From Solirubrobacterales bacterium (GTDB lineage Bacteria; Actinomycetota; Thermoleophilia; Solirubrobacterales; Solirubrobacteraceae): a stretch of 9,918 nt of DNA. The notes under the pieces were generated by a model. It worked only from the letters and a program-made list of their open reading frames with translations, was not told the origin of the DNA and ran no database searches. The DNA lies in the NCBI GenBank assembly GCA_013813955.1, contig JACCQW010000066.1, positions 1-9,918 on the forward strand. Direction: 5' to 3'. The translations under genes were made by a program, and so were the position numbers. Positions 1-9,735 of this stretch are shown piece after piece (positions within the stretch are counted from its first letter, which is position 1; each line of letters starts with the position of its first letter).

Positions 1-493
1 GCACCAGGGCGGCCAGCCGCGCCGCGGCAGGCCGGTCGGGCAGCGCGGCGTAGCGGTAGAAGTAGCGGGTGGGGAACTCGTCCAGGGTGCGGCGGAAGAC
101 GGGCGGCGCCGGCACGAGACGGGTCTCGATGAAGGCGTCATAGGGCGCGTCCCTGAGGTCGCGCTCGATGTCCGGCACAGGTCGGAGCGGGTAGTCCTGG
201 CCGGAGAGCAGCACGAGCCACTCGAAGTCGGTGTTCTCGAGCAGCCAGGCGAAGCCGCGCAGCACCGCCGCGAGCTGGGAGAAGTCGCCCCAACGCACCG
301 GGACGGCGGGCTCGAGCGAGTGGGCGCCCGCCTCCTGCAGGCCGCGGCGGTCCAGCGAGCACCGGCATGCGTCGTGATGGATCACGACGTGGCCCCCCGG
401 ACTGCCGGCCCGCAGGGCCCGCACGAGCCGCAGGACCTGGTCGGGCAGCGTGTAGGACATGATCAGGTAGGCGACCGGGGGACGGTCAGACAT
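1..493 (-). CDS. GT14 core-2/I-branching-type glycosyltransferase, partial (N-terminal 164 codons)
   Basis: This is the N-terminal part of a beta-1,6-N-acetylglucosaminyltransferase-like (GT14, 'Branch') enzyme; the 3' end lies beyond the left edge. The reading frame has no stop from the ATG at 493 to base 1. Visible family landmarks are an opening beta-strand VAYLIMSY (residues 7-14), VVIHHDA (36-42, the 'xxHxD' strand-end), RWGDFSQL before a helix, and LSGQDYPL (96-103), close to the family's LSGxDYPL signature. Bacterial members transfer sugars, probably from UDP-sugars, onto glycans or exopolysaccharide; the actual acceptor cannot be read here. A GGGAGG lies upstream of the ATG at a rather long distance, so the start is likely but not certain. 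It follows the lipoprotein gene by 35 bp on the same strand with no terminator hairpin between them, so co-transcription is possible. The family is clear; the substrate is unknown. Confidence 0.85.
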   Translation of the reverse strand, partial: MSDRPPVAYLIMSYTLPDQVLRLVRALRAGSPGGHVVIHHDACRCSLDRRGLQEAGAHSLEPAVPVRWGDFSQLAAVLRGFAWLLENTDFEWLVLLSGQDYPLRPVPDIERDLRDAPYDAFIETRLVPAPPVFRRTLDEFPTRYFYRYAALPDRPAAARLAALV

Positions 494-528
494 GTTCGTC
501 AGTGTCCTGGACCTCCCGGCCCGACGAT

Positions 529-1044
529 CTATCCGCCGCAGGCCTTCAGCCCAAGGCGCTCGAAGGACGGGTCGGCCCCGTCGCCCACGCGCACGAGCAC
601 CGCTCCGACGTCCCGCAGCGTCTCCTTGGCACGGCCTGTGGCGGCCGGGTCCGCGGGAGCGGCCGCCACCGCATCGGCCATGGATCGCAGCTTGGTGGCC
701 TGAGGCGCAAAAGCCTCGAAGGCGGCGACCACCCGCTGCGCCGGGCCGCGATTCGCGCCCGCGGGGAGCTCCAAGGCGGCCATGCCGCGCCGAACGTCGT
801 CGAGCACGTCGGCCGTCTCGCGGCCGTAGCTCACGTATGACGCGGGCGAGGTCGGGGCGGCGACCGCCGCCGAGCGCACGCCCAGCTCGCGGCAGATCCG
901 GTTTGCGCCCGCCTTGAAGGCATTCCCGTCACCGCCGCCGTCGTCGTCGCCTTCAGCGCCACAGCCGGCCGCGACCAGGACGAGGCCGGCCACCGAGGCG
1001 AGCAGGGCAGGGCGCACGTCGATGCCTGTGCCCTGACCGGCCAC
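529..1044 (-). CDS. Putative secreted lipoprotein of unknown family
   Basis: I do not recognise the family. From the GTG at 1044 it has 171 residues: a hydrophobic stretch (LLASVAGLVLVAAGC) ending at Cys28, which reads as a signal peptide with a slightly imperfect lipobox (AAGC rather than LxxC), then an Asp/Gly-rich linker (EGDDDGGGDG), then an Ala-rich, mainly helical domain of about 120 residues. Two cysteines remain in the mature domain (ICRELG and the C-terminal KACGG) and could form a disulfide outside the membrane. An internal in-frame GTG at 1017-1015 has an ACAGG seven bases upstream and would give a compact MRPALLA signal peptide; it is an equally good start. The gene begins 12 bp after the stop of the CxC protein and probably shares its transcript. 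The coding call rests on the signal-peptide architecture. The function is unknown. Confidence 0.7.
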   Translation of the reverse strand: MAGQGTGIDVRPALLASVAGLVLVAAGCGAEGDDDGGGDGNAFKAGANRICRELGVRSAAVAAPTSPASYVSYGRETADVLDDVRRGMAALELPAGANRGPAQRVVAAFEAFAPQATKLRSMADAVAAAPADPAATGRAKETLRDVGAVLVRVGDGADPSFERLGLKACGG

Positions 1045-1056
1045 CGTTCATGCGCG

Positions 1057-1251
1057 TCAGATGCGGGCGCGCTCCAGCCTGCGCAGGCGCTTGTCGAGTT
1101 GCATCACCACGCGCTCGAGGGCGAGCTCGCGGTCGGAGGTGCTCAGAGCGCCGCTGCCGCACTGGCAGTTGGCCTGCGGGTCGGTCGCGCACGCGCACTC
1201 CGTGTGCTCCTCGCCCGCGATGATCGCGTTCACTCCGCACTGGCATGCCAT
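1057..1251 (-). CDS. Small Cys-rich CxC protein, metallothionein-like metal-binding candidate
   Basis: A 64-residue protein whose first half holds six cysteines as three CxC pairs (CQC at 3-5, CAC at 19-21, CQC at 29-31) plus His16. Its second half is a charged amphipathic helix with no cysteine (about residues 37-64). CxC pairs are typical of thiolate metal clusters in metallothioneins, but the spacing does not match SmtA or MymT as I know them. The start chosen is ATG 1251. A GAAGGTGATCC directly upstream matches the 16S anti-Shine-Dalgarno tail very well, and the alternative GTG at 1260 would lie inside that site. The gene sits 23 bp after the MerR regulator, whose own C-terminus carries clustered cysteines, so a metal-induced buffering or chaperone role is a reasonable inference. 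It could also be a zinc-ribbon-like structural protein. Confidence 0.75.
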   Translation of the reverse strand: MACQCGVNAIIAGEEHTECACATDPQANCQCGSGALSTSDRELALERVVMQLDKRLRRLERARI

Positions 1252-1274
1252 CTGGATCACCTTCGTTTCTGGGC

Positions 1275-1691
1275 CTAGGGTTCAGGGACGTCGTCGAGGC
1301 AGTTGCAGAACGAGCCGTCGCCGCAGCAGCCCCGATCGTGCGAGGGCTTTCCCTCGCTGTACTCGACCAGCCGCTCGCGGAACGCCACGAACTCCGCGAT
1401 CTTCACGTCGATCTCGGCGACCTTCTGGTCGAGCAGCCGCTTGAGCTCGGGCACCGTCGCGCCGCAGCCGCCTTCCGCTGCTTCCAGGAGCCCGCGGATC
1501 TCGTCAAGGGAGAAGCCGAGCGTCTTCGCGTGGCGGATGAAGCGCAGCCTCCCCTCGCCCTCGGGCCCATACAGGCGATAGCCGGACGTGCTGCGCTCGT
1601 CGGCGCGCACGAGGCCGATGCGGTCGTAGTAGCGGACGGTGCGGCTCGGAAGGCCGACCCGCGCCGCGACCTGCTTGACGGTGACAGCCAC
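1275..1691 (-). CDS. MerR-family metal-responsive transcriptional regulator (ZntR/CadR-like)
   Basis: A 138-residue MerR-type activator/repressor. The N-terminal winged helix is VKQVAARVGLPSRTVRYYDRIGLV (residues 5-28), followed by the wing GYRLY (37-41) and the usual ARHAKTLGFSLDEI-like helix (IRHAKTLGFSLDEI, 52-65). A long dimerisation helix follows Cys76. Cys76 aligns with the metal-ligand Cys79 of MerR/ZntR, and the C-terminal loop GCCGDGSFCNC provides Cys122, 123, 129 and 131. A Cys, not Ser, at position 76 argues for divalent metals (Zn, Cd, Pb, Hg) rather than Cu(I). The frame is open further upstream to an ATG at 1754, but that extension would translate the operator. The promoter's -10 ends at 1698, putting +1 at 1691 on a GTG, so a leaderless start there is preferred (another GTG is at 1697). 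It is the first gene of a probable operon with the CxC protein. The exact metal is not determinable by eye. Confidence 0.93.
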   Translation of the reverse strand: MAVTVKQVAARVGLPSRTVRYYDRIGLVRADERSTSGYRLYGPEGEGRLRFIRHAKTLGFSLDEIRGLLEAAEGGCGATVPELKRLLDQKVAEIDVKIAEFVAFRERLVEYSEGKPSHDRGCCGDGSFCNCLDDVPEP

Positions 1692-1697
1692 GATCAC

Positions 1698-1729
1698 AGG
1701 ATAGACCTGACACCCGGGTGTCAGGTCAA
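1698..1729 (-). promoter_or_regulatory. MerR-type promoter with overlong spacer and palindromic operator
   Basis: Read on the minus strand: -35 TTGACC (1729-1724), a 20-bp spacer (1723-1704), then -10 TATCCT (1703-1698). Within it lies a perfect 24-bp palindrome at 1704-1727, with half-site GACCTGACACCC and its exact complement. A 19-20-bp spacer carrying a dyad that the regulator untwists on metal binding is the known hallmark of MerR promoters. Counting from the -10, transcription should start at about 1691, exactly at the regulator's GTG, implying a leaderless mRNA and autoregulation. Confidence 0.88.
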
Positions 1730-2535
1730 GTGGGAATCCGCAGAGCGGTCGCAACGCAGGTCCCGGTTCGCGCGCGGTTCACGGTGCGCGCACGACCGCC
1801 TGCGATCTTGGTGCCATGAAGGCGGTCGTGCTCTCTCCGCATCTCGATGACGCCGTGCTGTCGTGTTGGCATGTGCTCGAGGGGAGCGGCGACGTGACGG
1901 TCGTGGATGTCTTCACCGGCTCGCCCCCACCCGGCACACCAGCGCCGTGGTGGGACCGCCTGACCGGCGCGCAGGATCCTGTCGACCGGATGCGTGAGCG
2001 CCGCGCAGAGGACGCGCGGGCACTCGGGCTGGTGGGCCGGGACGCGGTGCATCTGGACCTGCTCGACGCTCAGTATCGCGATGGCGAGCTTGCCACCGGC
2101 CCGCTGGCCGCCCGGGTCCGGGAGCTCCTGGAGCCGGACACCGTCATCCATGCCCCCGCGGGCCTCGGCGGGCACCCGGACCACGAGCTCGTCCGTGACG
2201 CGGCGCTCGAGCTCGCGCGCGGCGGCTGGCCGGTGATGCTCTACGCGGACCTGCCGCACGGCATTGCCCATGGCTGGCCGGCGTGGGTCGCGGGCGTCCC
2301 CGAACGTGCCGGGCTCGATATCGGTGCGGACTGGGTCGCCGTTCTCGCCGAGGCCGGTGTGACGGTCGAGCGGCTCGTGCCACGGGTGCGACCGCTCGAT
2401 GTGCGCGCACGTGAACGCAAGCTGAGCGCGCTCGCGGAGTACAGGACGCAGCGTGCGGCCCTCGACGGCCTGGCGTTCGTCCCGCTGGAGGATCCGCGGG
2501 CGCTCGCCTTCGAGGTGAGCTGGGCTGTGCCGGCG

Positions 2536-6522
<3,987 letters not shown>

Positions 6523-6529
6523 GACGCGA

Positions 6530-6570
6530 ACCCTATGTGCCTTCGCGGCGCAATCACGGAAGGTTCGCGC
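6530..6570 (-). promoter_or_regulatory. Putative SARP-site promoter of the regulator (heptamer repeats and -10)
   Basis: Three heptamers stand exactly 11 bp apart on the plus strand: TTCGCGG (6542-6548), ATCACGG (6553-6559) and TTCGCGC (6564-6570). On the minus strand the nearest one ends 6 bp before TAGGGT (6535-6530), a TAnnnT -10 hexamer that puts +1 within a base of the regulator's ATG. No convincing -35 exists. SARP regulators are known to bind heptameric direct repeats spaced by 11 or 22 bp that replace the -35 box, so autoregulation fits. The functional reading is inference; the repeats themselves are visible. Confidence 0.4.
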
Positions 6571-6610
6571 GCGCCGCACGCAGCGGTGGGACAGTGACGA
6601 ACAGCAGATC

Positions 6611-6620
6611 GAGGAGGGGG
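6611..6620 (+). promoter_or_regulatory. Strong ribosome binding site deciding the start at 6626
   Basis: GAGGAGGGGG lies five bases before the ATG at 6626. It fixes that start although the frame is open far upstream (to 6341, inside the divergent regulator gene). Confidence 0.85.
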
Positions 6621-6625
6621 ACGCG

Positions 6626-8806
6626 ATGAGCATCACCGAGCAGGCCACCAGCGAGCACGTCGACATGAGCGAGCAGACCCGGGCGATGTATCCGGACGAC
6701 CAGGGCCACATCGAGCGCGACGGCGTGCGCGTCTTCTACGAGGTCTATGGCTCCGGGGAGCCGACGATCCTGTTCTGCCCGACGTGGACGCTCGTGCACT
6801 CGCGGGTCTGGAAGATGCAGATCCCCTACCTCGCCCGGCACCACCGCGTGATCGTGTTCGACCCGCGCGGCAACGGGAAGAGTGACCGCCCGCGCACCCG
6901 CGAGGCCTACGCCGAGGCGGAGTTCGCCCAGGATGCTCTCGACGTCCTCGACGCGACCGGAACCGACAAGGCGATCGTCGTCGGTCTGTCGCGCGGCGCC
7001 CAGCGCACGCTGCTGCTCGCGGCCGAGCATCCCGAACGCGTCCTCGGCGTGGTGTTCATCGGCCCGTTCTTCCCCACCAGCCGGTCCGTGAGCGGGCTGC
7101 GCTGGCGGACCATGTCCCATCGGTGGACCGTGCCGGCGTTCCTGCGCAAGCCGCTCACGACGCGCGGCTGGGCGAAGTTCAACGCCGTGCACTGGCGCAC
7201 GGACTTCCGCGACTTCGTCGAGTGGTTCGCTGCGATGACCACTAGCGAGGCACATTCGACGAAGGGTTTCGATGACGTCGTCGGCTGGGGCCTCGAGACC
7301 GATCCGGACACGCTGACCCTGACGGTGCTGGCCGACGCGGCCGCGCCCGTCACCCGCCGCGACCAGCTGGCGCTCGCCCGGCGCGTGCAATGCCCCGTGC
7401 TGGTGATCAACGGAACGGACGACAAGATCACGGGCCTCGCCGACGCCAAGGAGCTGGCAACAGCGGCGCGCGGAAGGCTGCTGGCGATCGAGGGCGGCGA
7501 CCACGCCCCGATGGGGCGCCGCCCTGTCGAGGTCAACCTCGCGATCCGCGAGTTCTCCGACCCCTCCTTCCGCCGCGACCCGGCGGTCCACCGGTCCGAC
7601 GACCGGCCCCGCGCGTTGTACGTCAGCTCGCCGATCGGCCTCGGCCATGCGCGCCGGGACGTCGCGATCGCGCGCGAGCTGCGCACCCTGGTCCCGGACC
7701 TGCAGATCGACTGGCTCGCCCAGGACCCGGTGACGCGCGTGCTCGAGCAAGAGGGTGAGCGCATCCATCCCGCCAGCGTGCACCTGGCCAACGAGTCGGG
7801 TCACATCGAGTCGGAGTCTGCCGAGCACGACCTGCACTGCTTCCAGGCGGTCCGGAGCATGGACGAGATCCTGACCGCCAACTTCATGGTCTTCGACGAT
7901 GTCGTGCGTGAGCAGCGCTACGACCTGTGGATCGGCGACGAGGCCTGGGAGCTCGACTACCACCTCCACAAGAACCCGAGCCGCAAGTGCGCTCCGTTCG
8001 CCTGGATGACCGACTTCGTCGGCTGGCTGCCGATGCCCGACGGCGGTGAGCACGAGGCGTTGCTGACCGCGGACTACAACGCCGAGATGGTCGAGCACGT
8101 CCGCGACCATCCGCAGGTCCGCGACCGCGCGATCTTCGTCGGCAACCCCGGCGACATCGTCCACGGCGACCTCGGCCAGGATCTGCCGGGGATCCGCGAG
8201 TGGACCGAGCGCAACTTCGACTTCTCCGGCTACGTGACCGGGTTCGACCAGGCCGAGACGGGAGACCGCGAGCGCCTGCGGGTCGAGCTCGGCTACCAGC
8301 CGCACGAGCGCGTCTGCGTCGTCGCTGTCGGCGGGTCGGGCGTGGGCGCGCACCTGCTGCGGCGCGTCATGGCTGCCTTGCCCGCCGCGAAGAAGCTCGT
8401 GCCCGAGCTGCGGATGATCGTCGTCGCCGGGCCGCGCATCGACCCGGCGACGCTGCCTGCCGGCGACGGCCTCGAGGTGCGCACCTACGTGCACGATCTC
8501 TACCGTCATCTCGCCGCCTGTGACCTCGCCGTGGTCCAGGGCGGGCTGACGACCGCGATGGAGCTCACCGCAGCACGCCGGCCGTTCCTCTACTTCCCCC
8601 TACGCCACCACTTCGAGCAGAACTTCCACGTCGCCCACCGGCTCGATCGCTATCGGGCCGGCCGGCGGATGGACTTCGACCACGCCACCCCCGAGGTCAT
8701 CGCCGCGGCCATCGCCGACGAGATTGGGCGCGACGTCGACTACCGTCCCGTGGAGACAGACGGCGCCCGCCGGGCGGCGCAGCACATCGCCGAGCTACTC
8801 GACTAG
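6626..8806 (+). CDS. Fusion protein: alpha/beta hydrolase and GT-B glycosyltransferase
   Basis: A continuous 726-residue frame joining two enzymes. Residues about 20-310 are an alpha/beta hydrolase: an oxyanion-side strand ILFCPTW, HRVIVFDPRGNGKSDRP typical of the fold, nucleophile elbow G120-L-S122-R-G124, acid Asp265 or Asp266 in VINGTDDKITG, and catalytic His293 in GGDHAPM, so the triad looks complete. After a short linker (about 310-328), residues 329-726 form a GT-B glycosyltransferase like MurG/MGT-type enzymes: an N-lobe opening ALYVSSPIGLGHARR (330-344) and a C-lobe donor-binding stretch QGGLTTAMEL (638-647) followed by P-x-x-x-F-P and HFEQNFHVAHRL. It has no signal peptide or membrane segment, so it is cytoplasmic. 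The start is set by the strong ribosome site. It is transcribed away from the SARP-cyclase regulator, which may control it. A role in glycosylating and acylating/deacylating a small molecule or lipid is inference; the substrate is unknown. Confidence 0.9.
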   Translation: MSITEQATSEHVDMSEQTRAMYPDDQGHIERDGVRVFYEVYGSGEPTILFCPTWTLVHSRVWKMQIPYLARHHRVIVFDPRGNGKSDRPRTREAYAEAEFAQDALDVLDATGTDKAIVVGLSRGAQRTLLLAAEHPERVLGVVFIGPFFPTSRSVSGLRWRTMSHRWTVPAFLRKPLTTRGWAKFNAVHWRTDFRDFVEWFAAMTTSEAHSTKGFDDVVGWGLETDPDTLTLTVLADAAAPVTRRDQLALARRVQCPVLVINGTDDKITGLADAKELATAARGRLLAIEGGDHAPMGRRPVEVNLAIREFSDPSFRRDPAVHRSDDRPRALYVSSPIGLGHARRDVAIARELRTLVPDLQIDWLAQDPVTRVLEQEGERIHPASVHLANESGHIESESAEHDLHCFQAVRSMDEILTANFMVFDDVVREQRYDLWIGDEAWELDYHLHKNPSRKCAPFAWMTDFVGWLPMPDGGEHEALLTADYNAEMVEHVRDHPQVRDRAIFVGNPGDIVHGDLGQDLPGIREWTERNFDFSGYVTGFDQAETGDRERLRVELGYQPHERVCVVAVGGSGVGAHLLRRVMAALPAAKKLVPELRMIVVAGPRIDPATLPAGDGLEVRTYVHDLYRHLAACDLAVVQGGLTTAMELTAARRPFLYFPLRHHFEQNFHVAHRLDRYRAGRRMDFDHATPEVIAAAIADEIGRDVDYRPVETDGARRAAQHIAELLD

Positions 8807-8890
8807 CCCAACACGTCCGAGCAGGACACACGATGAAACCCATCGCGCTTGAAGATCTGCCGATCGTCAGGGCTCGATGAGACGTGCGCT

Positions 8891-8915
8891 GCTCAGCCAC
8901 CAGCGGTGGCTGAGC
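8891..8915. terminator. Perfect 11-bp hairpin between convergent genes, probable bidirectional terminator
   Basis: GCTCAGCCACC (8891-8901), loop AGC, then the exact complement GGTGGCTGAGC (8905-8915). It lies between the stop of the hydrolase-glycosyltransferase gene (8806) and the stop of grdA (8925) on the opposite strand, where one stem-loop could serve both. Neither side has a clear T-run, so it would be a U-poor terminator of the kind common in high-GC actinomycetes. Confidence 0.6.
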
Positions 8916-8924
8916 CATGCCGGG

Positions 8925-9383
8925 CTAGGGCTTCTGCTCGCGCATGCCCTTGACCGCCGCGGAGATCTCCTCGGCTTCGAGCACGTCGGCCATGACGCCG
9001 ATCTGGTCTTCCCAGACGTCGTCGGCGACCAGGCTGCGGAACTCCTCCTCGAGTGCGTGATACACGGAGAGACCCAACTGGGCCTCGGCCAGTGCACCTG
9101 CATAGGTCGGATCGCCGAGCACAACGGTCTCGGCGGCGATCTCCGCGCTCTCTGCGTCCGGAGCTCCGAGGATGACGACCAGTTGGTCGGTCCCGTGCTC
9201 GTCGGCGAGGCGCTTGATCGTTTCCTGGCTATTCAGGTCCATGGCCCCCGAGGCAGTTCAGACGAAGCACTCCGTCGATGCGAAGACGACGTTTCCGCCT
9301 GCACTCTTGACGCAGGCGGCGATCGCGGGGCCCGCGATTCCGTCGCGCTCACCGAGCACGATGATCTGCTTGCTCTCGAACAT
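8925..9383 (-). CDS. grdA: Glycine/sarcosine/betaine reductase component A, selenoprotein GrdA (in-frame TGA = Sec42)
   Basis: GrdA is the small selenoprotein that carries the carboxymethyl-selenoether between substrate protein B and the acetyl-transferring protein C of glycine/sarcosine/betaine reductase, and it is re-reduced by thioredoxin. Reading from ATG 9383, the N-terminus is IIVLGERDGIAGPAI (7-21), then ASTECFV (35-41), then TGA at 9260-9258, then TASGAMDL. This is the GrdA active site C-x-x-U (Cys39, Sec42). After the TGA the frame continues without a break through VVILGAPDAESAEIAAETV, GDPTYAGALA, QLGLSVYHALEEEF and DQIGVMADVL, all close to GrdA. Total 152 residues, the normal length for the family. 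An in-frame TAG four codons (12 nt) upstream rules out an earlier start. An AGGAGGTGAG lies 11-14 bases before the ATG, inside the end of the thioredoxin gene, 6 bp away. A reading that starts at 9242, after the TGA, would lose the active site. The identification is very strong; only the read-through itself is unproven. Confidence 0.95.
9227..9246 (-). promoter_or_regulatory. Candidate bacterial SECIS hairpin downstream of the grdA UGA
   Basis: In the mRNA just after UGA, GGC (9246-9244) can pair with GCC (9229-9227); after one C/A mismatch, AU pairs with UA, leaving a loop GGACCUGA that begins with GG. The loop starts 17 nt after the UGA. Bacterial SECIS elements are known to have a small apical loop with a G in its first two positions, at roughly this distance. 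The stem is short (three plus two pairs), and an alternative CCUG/CAGG hairpin overlaps it, so the exact fold is uncertain. Confidence 0.35.
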
Positions 9384-9389
9384 GGGGCG

Positions 9390-9731
9390 CTAGCTCACCT
9401 CCTCTCTCATCTCTCCGAGGCTCGTGTCGAGCCAGGTCTTGAGCTCCGTCGGGCTGATCGTCGACGCCGACAACCGCGCGACCTCTTCGCCGTCGTGCAG
9501 CAGCAGGAAGGTCGGCAGTGCGTGGACCTTGAGGCGGATGCAGACCCGGCGGGCCTTGGGCGCCTCGAGCATGACGACCGTCAGGTCGTCCCGGGCTTCG
9601 GCCAGCTTCTCGACGTGGGGCTTCAGCGCCAGGCACGGCCGGCACTCCGGTCCCCACACGTCGACGAGCGTGGTACCGCTTCCGACGAGCTCGTCGAAGT
9701 TCTCGCGTGTCGCCTCGCTCACCGCTGCCAT
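9390..9731 (-). CDS. trxA: Grd-associated thioredoxin with CRPC active site
   Basis: A 113-residue thioredoxin: TLVDVWGPECRPCLALKP (21-38) with the redox pair Cys30-Arg-Pro-Cys33, and the cis-proline loop ALPTF (Pro73). Instead of the standard WCGPC it has the active site shifted as W-G-P-E-C-R-P-C, which resembles the GCVPC-like sites known from thioredoxins of glycine-reductase operons in amino-acid fermenting clostridia. It should reduce the oxidised GrdA selenoprotein using electrons from a thioredoxin reductase, which is not in this window. The ATG at 9731 is 4 bp after the grdC stop with GGAGGGATGAG just upstream, and its TAG lies 6 bp before grdA, so the three genes are tightly coupled. 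An additional Cys64 is present. The thioredoxin call is firm; the GrdA partnership follows from position and the active-site variant. Confidence 0.92.
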   Translation of the reverse strand: MAAVSEATRENFDELVGSGTTLVDVWGPECRPCLALKPHVEKLAEARDDLTVVMLEAPKARRVCIRLKVHALPTFLLLHDGEEVARLSASTISPTELKTWLDTSLGEMREEVS

Positions 9732-9735
9732 CCGC

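Noticed and set aside
953..1246. Minus-strand frame overlapping the CxC and lipoprotein genes
   Set aside because: Arg/Pro-rich translation out of frame with the CxC protein and the lipoprotein signal peptide; a shadow frame.
1692..1754. Upstream start of the MerR gene at 1754
   Set aside because: The extension encodes the operator palindrome itself and lies upstream of the predicted transcription start.
1784..2410. The 10-bp palindrome GTGCGCGCAC at 1784-1793 and again at 2401-2410
   Set aside because: Two copies of a CpG-rich palindrome are expected by chance at this GC content, and the second lies inside a conserved coding region.
6523..6711. N-terminal extension of the regulator to an ATG at 6711
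   Set aside because: The extra 63 residues match no domain, cross the divergent promoter region and overlap the start of the hydrolase-glycosyltransferase gene; the winged helix begins right at Met 6522.
6554..8509. Long minus-strand open frame (651 codons) opposite the hydrolase-glycosyltransferase gene
   Set aside because: It is the antisense shadow of a clearly conserved high-GC gene: composition is Arg/Val/Asp-biased, no domain is recognisable, and the plus-strand frame has full catalytic motifs.
8925..9242. A separate 105-residue protein starting MDLNSQ
   Set aside because: It is the C-terminal two thirds of GrdA; the ATG is an internal Met after the selenocysteine codon and lacks its own ribosome site.
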